A stretch of DNA of 64,000 nucleotides, from positions 38,765,830 through 38,829,829 of the forward strand of contig CM072511.1 in the NCBI GenBank assembly GCA_036898135.1, written 5' to 3'. Below, in pieces: positions 27,301-37,863 of the stretch; the stretch's first letter is position 1; every line of letters starts with the position of its first letter. Under the pieces are notes generated by a model. The model saw only the letters and a list, made by a program, of their open reading frames with translations. It had not been told where the DNA came from and ran no database searches. The DNA comes from Oncomelania hupensis (lineage: Eukaryota; Mollusca; Gastropoda; Littorinimorpha; Pomatiopsidae). A program made the translations under genes and the position numbers.

Positions 27301-30300
27301 GTCATCTTGTGGGCAACTGGTTTCCAGCATACAGAATCTGGAATTAAAAAGAAACGGTTTAGTGTGCTTGACAACAGCATTGTGGTATCTGATACCAAAC
27401 AGCTAATAGATTTAGAACTATCTAAGAACCCTGTGACTTTTGTTGAAGGCAAATTATTACAAATGTGGCAAGAAAAAAGTATTTAAAACTCCATGAACAC
27501 CAATCATTTTCTAGACTACAGTACTGTCAAACTAGTGATTTGTTAAAATAGGACATTTTCAAGCATGCACATAAAGCAAATGTTCACCTACATCCAGGCA
27601 AGTTGAAAAAAAAACAATTACATCATGGAAAGTTCTGGATGAAATCACAATTGTCCCCTTAAATTTGATTATTATTAAGTGTACTATAGGGTGCAATATG
27701 GTGTTCCAAAAGTACGCCTAAATGTTTTCATAGTATTTCTTACTACTGATTGTACAATGATTCTTCCTACAGCAACATGACTGACTTAGATCATGCTACC
27801 ACATTATTTTTTTTTTTTAAGACTGCTAAAACTAACACAACCCAAAGATAACCTTGACCTGTAAATGAGGTGTCCAGGAGTAAGAAGCTTGATAAGGCAA
27901 TGAGCTGTCTCGCAATAACAATAAGGTACACGGCAACTATAACCTCTGCTATGCAGCAACGGCAGATTGAAAAGTCCACATAAGTTGAAACATTGTGAGG
28001 TAAAGATGATGGCCTATCAGCCGCAAGATTGCTGCAGAAAGAGCGTGAAACACTGAACGCAGGAGCAGAGTCTGAAAAACCACGTCTGCAGCACAAACCT
28101 AGAAGCAAGTTGACACCAGGCACCTGCCCTTGCACAAGGGAGAGTCTGTTCCAAGAGTTTGGCAGAACTACCAATTGGAAAATAGGCAGATACAAGCCAT
28201 GCATATGAGATGCTGATGAGAAACCAGAAGAAAAGCACTTAAATAAGGCTTCTTCTGGATGCAGTTATGTTCACAGCAAATAGCTGTAGTGGAAAGAAAG
28301 CCAAGAAAGGGTTAGCTGATATGAAAAGGAGGAGGGGGTCAAAGAGAGGGGGGTTAAAGACATGGATGTTGGATAAAAAAAATTATGTCCATCCGGAATG
28401 ATAAGTCAAATAATTTTTATTATGTGCTGTCTAAAACTTGCCTATTTATGACATCAACCTCATTAAGTATTGATCTCTAGTTCATATACTGTACCATCGT
28501 GTTTATTTTTCTTAAGTTTTTCTAATGTTTGGATTTTTTAAATCGATTTATGTGCAAGACACAACAAATCATGATCTCTTGAAAGAACAATTCATCTGGA
28601 ATTTAATAAAATTGGTTTTAGTTCAATATTTGTTGTTTTAGAGTTTTAAAACATTTTTTTTTGTTGGTATAGAGCGGTGTATTACGCAGAGTTCCTTCTC
28701 TTGAGCTGCATTTCTCTCATTAGGCAACGTGAGGGCTGTCTACCTGAAAAATAGTTACCTGAAGTGCAAATGAGGAAAACTGACACAGACGGATTAAACC
28801 AGAGACTAAGAAACTAGTACATACCGTAGCTGAACCTGTACTGTGTGTTCTTGTTTTGAACCTGGGCGGAAGTCTCTGCAAAATAATCCTCATTTCAATC
28901 ATCTAGGGTTTAAATAGCTTACACTAGGTACAGAAAAAACTGTGCTCGAGTTAAAGAAAAAAAAAGCATTACGTTTGTGTCATTTTGAACTAAGGCCATA
29001 GTGTGTATGATTTTAGAAGACAAGCACCCAAAAAATTTTACATTTACAAATGTGCACAAATATTTGTTTCCAGCTTCATACACAAATATGTTTTTTAAAT
29101 TTAATATCTATATACAGAGGTGCCAACCCCCTAATCTTCTTGTCAGTATTTCCGGACCCGTTTGTCAGTATTTTTTAACACTTGTCAGTATTTTTTTTTC
29201 TCGCAAAACCTAGCCTATGACACTATAAAGTAACGACAGGCTTCCCTCTGAAACAGAAGGCTATTTTCAATCCTCTAAAATCACGATAAAAATCAGCTTG
29301 TTGAACACCACACTGGTTTTACTCTAAAATCACCATGAAAATCATCTTGTTGAACACAGCGACGTTCAATAAGTGCAGGAGTACTATTATGAGACCAGAA
29401 ACCGGTACAGAAGCACCGCTGGCAAAGATAAACGATCGGAACTTTTCCTCCGTATTTGTATAAAAGCTACCATATTTCCGTATTTAATTCACTTCGCCGG
29501 AATTAAATACGGTCAATCCGTACTGGTTGGCACCTCTGTATATAGATTTACAGGAATTATAACTTGATAAAAACTTTGCGTTTTGCTTGATTTAAAATAC
29601 TACTAATAATAATAATCTATTAAAAAATGTTTTTAAATAAATTAAATAAAGAAGATTTAAAAAAGAACCACATTTCATTTACCTTGACAAGGCAATGTCT
29701 TGTGCCTGTTGAGGTGTCAAATGGAATACATAAGAAGCTTCATGAAATCGGGTCCCTTGCTTTGGTACTACAAATAGAACATGGCATTAATAAGTAAATT
29801 GTACATTACAACCAACAGACATATTTTGTACATGGACAGATGCACATACTCAAAATTTAAATGATACGCGATCAACTATAAAGCTGGTTTTTTTAACGAA
29901 AATCTTTACAACTAGGTAGGACCACTTATTTTTTCAAAATTACTCTATCAAATTGAAATTTGCAGGAATAGTAAATGCTGATGAGCTATGAAAAACTGCA
30001 AAATATCATAGATGTATCTCAAATAGAATAGGAGATACGGCCGCCTGAAGTTAGCAGAAAATGTCGCAAAAGGGCAAATTGCGCATAAAGGCATATTTCA
30101 AAATTCATAAAAAATTCAAAAATAAAGATAGAGTACTCAATTTTTGTACTCTTTTTGTCACCACTATTGCCATTTAGTTGAATTTTTTTTTAGACCATAC
30201 TAATGTTAAATAGCAGAGGTACACTGGTTCAAAAATGACATTTTATGCAATTTCAGCGATGGAAACGGTCACATTTTCACACGACAGGGTAGCTTTGAGA

Positions 30301-33300
30301 AATCATAGGAAATTAATGGCTAATTACAGATTCCTGAAAACTTGCATGACTATTGTCATTAGTATGGACTTGTACTCTCAATGGTTTTCTTATTTCTTAG
30401 ATGCCAAATGCCATATATATAGTGATATGAAAATGATATTTTGTGCAATCAGTGCAAAATCACCCCAAAAATAAAATTTTCTGATTGACTTGAAATTTGC
30501 TGTATATGTTGGTATTGATGTCAAATGAAAGTATGCAAAATATTAAGATAGTGTGATCAATAGAATAGTAGATACATGGCTTGAAGGTTGGACAAAATAC
30601 GTACGATGAGCAAATTGAACGGCCATTTTTGAGAACTTATATTTTATTTAATACTGCAGATATAAGTCTGCCAATTGCTAAAATGTACTGTCTGTATTAC
30701 TGTCATTGGCCTAATTTTTTCTCAAAGCAGGCAAACTACTGTGGAAAAAATTATTATGGTTCAAAAATGGCCTTTCGCGCAGTTTTTGCAATGAAAATAC
30801 GAAAAATGAATTTCACCAATTTAACTTTATTTTATCACAAACACTTTTCTGAGTCATTTTCAAGTAAAGATGCAACAAAATGTGTTAAAAAAAAAAGTTA
30901 CAAATAATCATACACACCTTATTATTACAATTATGATTTATTTATTATTCATTTATTATTTTGGCAGCTGTTAAAAAAAAAACATACGCGCGCCCACACA
31001 CACACACACACACAAGTGTCCAAGGCAGCAGAAGTGGAGGAAAATAACAGTTCAATTCAAAAAGAAGGTCAATCTTCTTCCTCAAGAAGGCCTGAATGTT
31101 GTCTGCCTGGGTCTTTGCAGAACGCCACTGGTACATGCAGGTTTGAATGAAGTGGCACACATTATGCGGTGGAAGACCTGAAAACAACGTGAAGTATTTT
31201 TTTAAAGTAACCAAATAGGTCAAGTGCACACACACTAATTTAATTATTACGAGACTTTGGAGAAGAAAAAGAAGATTGTGGCAGCAAATCAATCTATCAC
31301 TAGATTGCTTCGCTTAATATCAAAAAGGGTGAGTGCAAAAAACAATAGGTAGTAAAAGTAAAAATTGCAAAAGAACTGAGATAAACGATCATACAGGGTG
31401 GAGTTGTATACCTACAAGCTGAGTCCATTGCATTTGGCACTAACAAAATATACATTTTAAAAACTTTCCTTATGTATCAATGCTGTAAAAACAGCAGAAC
31501 AATAACGTAGGTAGCTACCTAAAGATTTACTGTATGGGTCGAAAGCTTGCAAGCAAAAGCAAAATGAAACTGCATTAGGCCTACGTGGCTAATGTCAACA
31601 AAGAGTTATCGTTCTTGATTGCATTTGAATTTAAAAATAAAATACTTGTCGCACATTTTAGGTCGAGAAAAAAATTTATATATTACAATTAATATGTAAT
31701 ATTTCGACACAAAATGATTGCTGATTATTTTGTGTACTGAATAAGAAACCGTGCGATCTTACGAAGACAACTGTTCACTTGCACTACCACAAGAAATGTC
31801 TGCCATCGACTCGATCATTCTGTGACAAATCTTTCGCCAAATACAAAGGATACATACCAAACAAAACAAGCAAATATTCATTCAAATACCAATTTAATTT
31901 AAAAAAAGAACTATCGAAGAGTACTTACTCAGAATTGAACGGATCGAGTCCAAAGTTTCTGTACTTCCGTTAGCACACAAACCATCCACGCCGATCGCCA
32001 TTGAGCTTGCTCTGCGGGGTTCACCGATTTTCGGGTCACGGATCTTCCGCCGCTAATACTTCCGGGTCATAATTTATACCATTAAAAAGAGCAAAAAAAG
32101 ACCTTTCTTTGCATATATGATACATTATAATTCGTTTCGGGGCAACGAAAATATTTAAAGAAGAAAGTGATACCTCTGTTTTAACTTAATATTTTGCCTT
32201 GAAAAAAATAAAATATTAATACGAAACAGCCATGACGTTACAGCCACGGAAATAAGCTTTCCATCGGTATAAGATTCATTCTGATTGGTTGAGAGGCGGA
32301 AGATCCGTGACGCTTTTTTGGGGAACACCCAAACGTTCTGCTAACTTGACCCAGATGAAAAACATGGCCACGGGAAAATTTTCCGCTTCAAGGCACTGCA
32401 GTCATTGCGTTCTAGTGTAGCGATTGTAGTTATTGCAGTGATCAAAACTACACGGAAGGCAAATAAAACTATTGTGCTTTTAGAAATTTAATATTTTAAA
32501 CAAATCTGTGCATTATGGTTGAAGAAATTGCGTTTTGAAAATGGGTGAATTCCACTGTGCACAGCGTGTGTCGCCACATCGCTCATAGTAGGTGGTCCTA
32601 CCTATTACAACTGACAAAAAAGCACAACTCATGAGATTTAGATTTTGAACACACAACACTCACACTCTTTTCACACATACAATGAATATGCCTTGCCTCC
32701 TCCCCACATACAATGATACATGTTCAGTGATGGAGAAAGTTTTTAAGCTAGGGGTATTTATACCCTCAACCAAAACATGTGGGGGTTTTCATACCCTCAT
32801 TGCAAACATAAGTTTTCTTTTATACCCTCTTTCAGTTTTTTAGGGGGTACACCAACAGACGTAATAAACACTTTGCGTGGAAAGTCTTTTCATCAGTTTG
32901 AGTTTCTTCAGCCGAGCCCAGTTGCGGCTCATCTTTCTTCTCTTACCGAGCACTCAAAGCCAAAGGCTGACAAAAAAGTTTGTTTTTCTTTTCCTTCATC
33001 TTGTTTTAATTTTTTTGAGCAATTAGTTTTGTCTGCTTTATTTTTCCTTTTCTTTGGCTTCCCTTCAGATTGCTGCTTGTTGGCCATTTTTAATGTTGGG
33101 TTGTTTAGCCAATCAAAAGCGTCGAGAAAAAAGAGTAAATATTATAGTGCATATGATTGGCTGTTTCTCGGAAGCAACAGAATGAATAGGAGGGGGAGAG
33201 AGGGTGGTAGGCGGACGCACAGGCACACGATCTAAATCGAGCGAAAGCTGTACGCACGACCGATATAGTTGTACCTGATGATACCTCCCAACAACTTAGC

Positions 33301-35464
33301 TTTACGTGTTCATACCCCTTTGGCACTGACTTTGTGCGTGTTTATACCCTTTCATTACATTTTCGTTACGTGATTTCCCAACTCAGTACGTGAAACACGT
33401 ACGATTGTACGTGATCTCCAACACTGCATGTTTTTATATTTGCATGGGCTGTCACAAACAAAATGATACATGCTTCATCTTCCCATGTGCTATCAAAAGC
33501 ATATAAAGATACTTGTTTTGTCTTCACACAAAGACACATTAATCATGATTATGTCTCCCTATTTGCTATCACACAAATCTACAAGCTTTGTCTGCTCATG
33601 TACTAGCACATACAATGTATATGCCTTGTATACCTATGTGCTCTTTTAGTTTTACTCATCAAATTAAAAATGTTGGAAGTAAGAGAATCATATTAAGGCA
33701 AAATTTCCTGTTCGTTTAACCCGTTTTTACAATTAATTAGATGCAACACAAAAAGCTATAAGGAGCAAACATTTCTCACTTAGAGTAGTTGGTTTCATCA
33801 GTTCCCCTAAGATGTCATAGAATGCTAGTGACTTCAGGTGCACATCAGGATGCACTGGTAGGCCATGGGATGTGGGAGCAGCTGGACTTACAACAGATGT
33901 CAAACTCTTGCTGCTGTAATCCAGTGCTCCTGGAGACATAACAAAAAATAGTGAGACTACAGAGTACAGTCTTTAATAAAATGTTCAACTCTGAACGACG
34001 CTAATTTCAATGCATTATTTAAATATTTCTTTGCCCATGAACATATGTATCAAACAAATATAAATTACAGCATGAGCTGAATCTTTTCTTCCAAAATATT
34101 ACCCACTGACAATGCAGTATACATTGTATAAATGTTAATACTAAATAGCTTTTCTCTACAAACCAAATTCAGTGCATTTGAATTTCTGCTGTTCATTTGT
34201 TTTGAAGGCTTTTTAAAAAATTCATGTACTAAGACTCATTTTGCTAAAATACATATTTGCGTTCTACATTTTGCACGAATGTCACAAAGAATATAACAGC
34301 CTTCCATTCCAAACAAAGTTCGTGGGGGAAGTTTTTACAAATATTGTATTTTTTTTTTATTTTAAAGCATAACATTAACAACAAAGGTTTGAACTGACCA
34401 TGAATAGGGGCAGTTGCCATTCCTGGGCCAACCATGACTTGGGTTGGTTGCAGATGATCTCCAACGGAGAGGCCAGGAGCATCCGCCCGCCGCCTTCCGC
34501 TGGCTGCATATATCTGTCTGCGAACATTTGTTCAAACATACATTATTGTATGCCATTATATGTCAGGAACTTGTTTCATATTACTGAATATCAAGAAATA
34601 AATTAGTTACAGAATGACATATCTTAAAGATAATAAATGCTCTATAAACACAAATTTAGGTGTGGATGTCCAGGTGGGTAGATATTCTTGGTAATTCTCA
34701 ACTTGGATCATTAATGAAAAATCATTCAAAAGTATCTACTTACTTATACAGGTCGTCTACTTTGTTTGCCACTTGTTGAGTACAGCCTTTCGTCACCAAT
34801 GCCAATGCTCTGCTCAATAATTCCTGTTTTCGACCACTTTTATTTCTTCCAGCAAATCCCAACAGTACTTGAAGTTCTGACACTCGAAAAGTTAAGACCA
34901 TTTGCTGTAAAAGAAAGTACAATTTTAATTCAGTACTGCTGCAAGTTTAAAAAATAATCAAGTCACTAAATTCAAGTTCATTCAACACAAAGTAAACAAA
35001 CAATAAATCTTAGAAGAAAAATAGACTCGATCCAAAAATACGAACGTTCTTTGTCTACAACTAGTACAAGTACAAGATTACACAAATCTGACACAAAAAT
35101 CAACCATAACTTTAGACGTGTACCAAAAATAAAACAAAAATAATAAAGCAGCGCACAACTCAATATACTTTGGCACCTTTAAATGTAGATCAATGAAAAG
35201 ATGTAGGTTTTTTTAGTTGTTTTTTTTGGGGGCGAACAAGAAGAAACAGTTACTCTAGTAACAAACGATCCAACTTTTCTTATTGATCGATTGTGATCAC
35301 CCATGTGTTGACATAATTTAGAGAGTTCACTATTAGAACAATTTAGAATCTACGGTAAAATCCCAAACAATATGTGCTCACTTATAACTCTGTTTCTGAC
35401 TTGTTCTAAAAAAGAATCGCCATCCATTACACACCTTTATACTCTCAGAACTCGGATCCGCCAT
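12372..35464 (-). CDS. PIAS: PIAS-family SUMO E3 ligase, complete, 13 coding exons
   Basis: Exons, 5' to 3' on the minus strand: 35464-35435, 34904-34744, 34517-34399, 33929-33780, 29767-29683, 28875-28825, 27337-27247, 26990-26856, 24397-24292, 22738-22665, 21912-21752, 17064-16874, 12889-12372. All junctions are GT-AG and in phase, giving 623 residues. Domains in order: SAP ([20 protein letters not shown], exon 2), PINIT region (exons 4-8, with [15 protein letters not shown] and [15 protein letters not shown]), SP-RING (exons 10-11, with CTHLQCFDA and [19 protein letters not shown]), then an acidic SUMO-interacting motif ([14 protein letters not shown]) and a Pro/Ser/His-rich tail ending [14 protein letters not shown] proteins transfer SUMO from UBC9 to nuclear substrates; SAP binds DNA. 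The ATG at 35464 gives [10 protein letters not shown], matching known PIAS starts. Introns 4, 8, 9, 11 and 12 carry transposons. Metazoan paralogue class (PIAS1-4) is not assigned. Confidence 0.95.
14055..14137 (-). CDS. PIAS: Alternative terminal exon of PIAS with a second SUMO-interacting motif
   Basis: On the minus strand an acceptor (TTGTTTTGCAG) precedes 83 bases encoding a short tail with [19 protein letters not shown] and then TAA at 14055-14057. Exon 12 ends with one base of a split codon; this exon, like the usual last exon, supplies two, so the phase fits exactly and would give a 478-residue isoform without the Pro/Ser-rich tail. A hydrophobic IIDLT core followed by acidic residues is the standard SUMO-interacting motif. 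Drosophila and vertebrate PIAS genes are known to use alternative C termini. No transcript evidence is available here. Confidence 0.7.
14540..15009 (-). mobile_element. Retroposon RP1 copy, 5'-truncated, in a PIAS intron
   Basis: It begins ATTGCTTTAGGTCCAGCGG and runs to GATAGAACAGAG in reverse orientation. A short extra block (GCTGAATCAGGACCACAAC) is shared with the old 7850 copy. The internal small reading frame is shifted here. It lacks the TATAAATAG end. Confidence 0.7.
17294..18370. mobile_element. hAT-like element with CAGAGGTGCCAAC ends, 1077 bp
   Basis: The ends are CAGAGGTGCCAAC and its reverse complement, and CGTACG flanks both sides (17288-17293 and 18371-18376), a 6-bp target duplication. 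The left subterminal region repeats TTGTCAGTATTT-like motifs three times. An internal copy of the terminal motif lies near 17843 (CAGAGATGCCAACC), suggesting nesting. It carries a transposase remnant at 17604-17798 and sits in the PIAS intron between exons 11 and 12. Confidence 0.8.
17604..17798 (-). pseudogene. hAT transposase C-terminal dimerisation fragment
   Basis: The minus strand encodes [20 protein letters not shown] followed by a leucine-containing segment (TLNAILQLK). This matches the general pattern of the hAT C-terminal dimerisation region (SxxxERxFS, then a leucine-rich helix). Only about 64 residues survive. It lies inside the CAGAGGTGCCAAC element and is the main evidence that this family is hAT-related. 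Confidence 0.65.
18741..18872 (+). repeat. Minisatellite, about four units of 33 bp
   Basis: Four imperfect units of the form TTGTCCAGTGA...ATTCCTGAGCGCTAG lie in tandem, just left of the TTAA element at 18941. Confidence 0.7.
18941..19597 (-). mobile_element. TTAA-flanked piggyBac-like element, copy 1
   Basis: It is flanked by TTAA at 18937-18940 and 19598-19601. The ends read CTCTTGGTGACC on the left and, inverted, CTTCTAGCGTCC from the right, an imperfect inverted repeat. It is over 80% identical by eye to the element at 20729 in opposite orientation. On the minus strand it keeps a start region with [24 protein letters not shown] sequence, probably the first coding exon of the lost transposase. 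TTAA duplication is typical of piggyBac; Kolobok is the alternative. Confidence 0.75.
20729..21365 (+). mobile_element. TTAA-flanked piggyBac-like element, copy 2
   Basis: TTAA at 20725-20728 and 21366-21369 flank a 637-bp unit starting CTTCTAGCGTCCTATAACGC and ending GGTCACCAAGAG. The ATG at 20938 opens [20 protein letters not shown], followed by a possible donor (AGA/GTGAGT) at about 21040. No catalytic region remains. It lies in the PIAS intron between exons 11 and 12, inverted relative to copy 1. Confidence 0.75.
24098..24281 (+). mobile_element. 5'-truncated LINE inserted beside a PIAS 5' splice site
   Basis: The plus strand encodes the LINE 3' end seen elsewhere in this window ([12 protein letters not shown], then TTFENGLV in a shifted frame) and ends with GGGATAGGATAGG. 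Flanks GATTACTTAC (24088-24097) and GATCACTTAC (24282-24291) are a near-perfect 10-bp target duplication. The right one is the antisense of the PIAS exon 9 donor. Confidence 0.75.
25012..25664. mobile_element. piggyBac-like MITE, nested
   Basis: TTAA (25008-25011 and 25665-25668) flanks perfect inverted ends CTCTTTCCCTGCCA. The interior is AT-rich. CTCTTTCCCTGCC ends next to TTAA resemble piggyBac termini. It is younger than the host element at 24781. Confidence 0.75.
26095..26183. repeat. Near-perfect palindrome with 40-bp arms
   Basis: ACACAGGCTGTGAAGTCTGT and the following bases to 26134 are repeated inverted at 26144-26183 with only two or three mismatches around a 9-base spacer. Transcribed, it would make a strong hairpin. 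Confidence 0.8.
29115..29538. mobile_element. CAGAGGTGCCAAC element, 424-bp internal-deletion copy
   Basis: It has the same ends and subterminal TTGTCAGTATTT repeats as 17294-18370, with TATATA flanking both sides (29109-29114 and 29539-29544), again 6 bp. The middle of the longer copy is missing. It lies between PIAS exons 5 and 6. Confidence 0.8.
29913..32604. mobile_element. 2.7-kb TIR element in the PIAS intron between exons 4 and 5
   Basis: The ends TAGGTAGGACCAC and the reverse complement (GTGGTCCTACCTA) are inverted, and TTACAAC flanks both (29906-29912 and 32605-32611). Inside are a CA repeat near 30998, a minus-strand coding-like piece near 31020-31170 ([20 protein letters not shown]), a fragment shared with 3651-3760, and a 17-bp inverted repeat (GTCACGGATCTTCCGCC) at about 32035/32295 that may mark a nested MITE. 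The superfamily is undetermined. Confidence 0.65.
31245..31360 (+). repeat. hAT/BED transposase fragment shared with 3651-3760
   Basis: The sequence TACGAGACTTTGGAGAAGAA through AATAGGTAGT matches 3651-3760 with few differences. In one frame it reads [18 protein letters not shown]. It is a piece of the same BED-finger transposase that decayed inside the UBL7 intron. Confidence 0.65.
32725..33426. mobile_element. Non-autonomous element with CAGTGNTGGAGA ends
   Basis: The left end CAGTGATGGAGA and the inverted right end CAGTGTTGGAGA are flanked by CATGTT on both sides (32719-32724 and 33427-33432), a 6-bp duplication. Subterminal TATACCCTC motifs repeat on both sides. No transposase is recognisable. 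It lies between PIAS exons 4 and 5. Confidence 0.7.
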
Positions 35465-35481
35465 TTCAACATTTTCGCCAT
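35437..35481 (-). promoter_or_regulatory. Upstream reading frame overlapping the PIAS start
   Basis: An ATG at 35481 and a second in-frame ATG at 35472 open a 14-codon frame that passes over the PIAS ATG (35464) in another frame and stops at 35437-35439, still inside exon 1. If the transcript starts upstream of 35481, ribosomes would need leaky scanning to reach the PIAS start. Confidence 0.5.
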
Positions 35482-36260
35482 GAGCAGTAAAATACCGTCT
35501 AGCGGAAATACTCTGTATTTTCCCAGTCTGATAATAAGTCATAACCAGAAATATTGGTTATAAACTATAACAAACGATTACCTTCAAACAAATATTCATT
35601 CAGTATAAAATATATAAAAAAATTTGAATGCCGTTCTTGATATTTCAACGTGTAAATATGCTCATGTTTCCTTAGACGTTAATTTTATAACCATCTAAAC
35701 CCATTTTACGAAAGATCGGATTGGAACGTGACGAAATTTCACCCGCGCCGAAAATGAACACTCTGGTAAGCAGGATACCTTTTGATTTTTGTAATTCACA
35801 AAGAATCGTCCATGCTAATTTTGGTATGCGCGAATGCGATCCTACTGGACAATATCACAGAAAAAAATTAATGAACTAATGATGTTTGCGAAAAACTGTT
35901 GTCAAAAATGGGTTAATAATAATGGGATCTGATCACCTTGGTGAACGTCCGAAAGTGTGTCACGTGACTCATTCAGAGTACGTAGGGCCTTTGCAAGCGT
36001 TCATAGAAGTTCATTTTAGTATATCGCTGATCACCTCTGTGTACGCGCGTACTGATACCAAAAACCCTGGATGAACCATCCAGGATCATATCAGTACTGA
36101 CCAGCGTAGTGTTCACAATTATGTGGCTGGAACGAGACGGAGTACATCGCAACGCACATAAACTCTGATTGGAACGGGTGTTTCATGGGGGTCATAGTCT
36201 AAGGTGATAATTAGTCCCTAATATTCACCGCCCATTTGTTTGCTTTGTATGATAAGGTTA
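35482..36260. other. PIAS upstream region, possible bidirectional promoter
   Basis: No TATA box is obvious near the PIAS start. On the plus strand ATGAACACTCTG followed by GTAAGC at 35754-35770 could be a very short first coding exon of a divergent gene, but nothing downstream confirms it. Confidence 0.3.
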
Positions 36261-36261
36261 G

Positions 36262-36265
<4 letters not shown>

Positions 36266-36335
<70 letters not shown>

Positions 36336-36352
36336 TAATAATAATAATAATA

Positions 36353-36410
<58 letters not shown>
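36266..36410. repeat. (AAT)n then (ATT)n palindromic microsatellite
   Basis: About 85 bases of AAT repeats are followed directly by about 60 bases of ATT repeats, so the two halves are mutually complementary. The long Asn and Ile reading frames across it are artefacts. Confidence 0.95.
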
Positions 36411-36412
<2 letters not shown>

Positions 36413-36649
36413 CAGGATGCTGTCACGCGCTTTTTCTTCAATCGAACTCAAAACAAGTCGATCTGGAGAAAATTTAATCGCTATTACAGAAGTCGGAATA
36501 GAAATCAAGTTTTAATTTTGAAATTTTAAATTGACTGCGTTCAATAGCATTATTGAATGGAGGGATGAAACCGGAATATCCGGAGAAAACCCTCAGTGTA
36601 CTGAAATAAGAAAAGTCTCTTAACTCAGTCACGTAAGTTCGACACACGC

Positions 36650-36775
36650 TGGGGTCCCACTCCCCCCCCCCCCCCCTCTCCCCCTCTCTCCCGCTTCCGC
36701 CCTTTCCTTCCCCCCCTCTCCCCCGCTTTCGTCATTCTCCCATTCTCCTCTCCCCCTCTCCCCCCAACCTTCGGC
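36650..36775. repeat. Pyrimidine-rich low-complexity tract
   Basis: A C/T run with blocks of CCCCCC and CTCTCCCCC lies just left of a tRNA-like head at 36887. A comparable but shorter tract precedes the tRNA-like head at 41212. Confidence 0.7.
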
Positions 36776-36886
36776 ATAGCGTTGCGTCGCGTAGATAGAT
36801 TACCGTCCCCGGACACAGAAGCGTATAGGGGACTCGACGGCATAGAAAAATCAGCTCAGCTTACTATGTATTAGCTCCAAAAGGAG

Positions 36887-36961
36887 GGGGCCGTGTAGCT
36901 CAGTTGGTAGAGCGTCTTACTAGTAACCGAAAGGTACCTGGTTCGAATCCCGGATTGGCCA
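36887..36961 (+). repeat. tRNA-like SINE head or tRNA pseudogene
   Basis: TAGCTCAGTTGGTAGAGC (A box) and GGTTCGAATCC (B box) are perfect, and the D and T arms fold. The anticodon stem does not pair and the inner acceptor stem is mismatched, so this is not a working tRNA. Confidence 0.6.
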
Positions 36962-37863
36962 ATGTGTGACCATATTATTTTCCCCTTACCATCAACTGGT
37001 TCGCTGGTCGCCTATACGCTTGGTGTCGTGTGACTATATTATAATCTACAGTTACACATTACGTTAGCTCCAAAACCTGCAGTTACAGGTTTCAGTAATA
37101 ACGATAACGTGTCCTGTATACTTCATAGAGATACCGGTAATTCACAGTGTTTATTGCCAAATTTTAGTTTTGTCCATGCTTTAGTAGCGCCGAAACCTAA
37201 GGTTTGCTGTAAACAGTGCCTGCGCATGTGATTCGCGCATCGGACCGCGCATGCGCATCAGCATTAATTTGATAGCGATGTCGGAGGCATTAGAACAGTT
37301 TTGTAAGGCCAACAAAAAACAACGTTTGTTTACGGTAATGTAGGGAAAACAGCAGAAGTTAGTGTGAAGTGCTTCGTAATCTTTCCGTTCACATTCTTTG
37401 GAAATAAATAATTTACTGTAAGCAAACACACATATGCATTGTGTATTTTGAATTATTCAGTCAGTGATTGCGATTTTGTTTTCAATCTGTAACTTGAGGA
37501 AGCGCGAGATATTTATTGTTTTTAATAAGTGTTTAGCGAGGTTTGTTATTTTTTTTGTTTTAGCTCTTCGTTTCAAAGGGCAAATACCATCAGAGTGCAT
37601 ATATTATACATAAAAATTGACTCTAATGGGAGTCTTCAGCTGACACTATAAACTACTAACGGACCCAGAGAAAGCAGTAGCCTAAATTTGGACTTCGTTC
37701 AGCGCTAACAGGGAAACGTTTGAGAGTGTTTTGATTCTACCTTCTGTTCTTAGTCCTTGGTCATAAACTCATTATATTACTGAGATGAGGTGTGTTTACT
37801 ATGACAGACCATTTTGTTAATAACGGATTATACATGTACTTGTAACCTCTCCACTGCTCAACC

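Noticed and set aside
27791..28204. A 137-residue minus-strand protein in a PIAS intron
   Set aside because: It has no recognisable motif and a neighbouring frame is also open. It is probably chance.
36211..36529. Long Asn- or Ile-rich proteins
   Set aside because: They are translations of the AAT/ATT microsatellite.
36887..36961. A functional tRNA gene
   Set aside because: The boxes are good but the anticodon stem does not pair and the acceptor stem is mismatched inside. It is better read as a SINE head or pseudogene.
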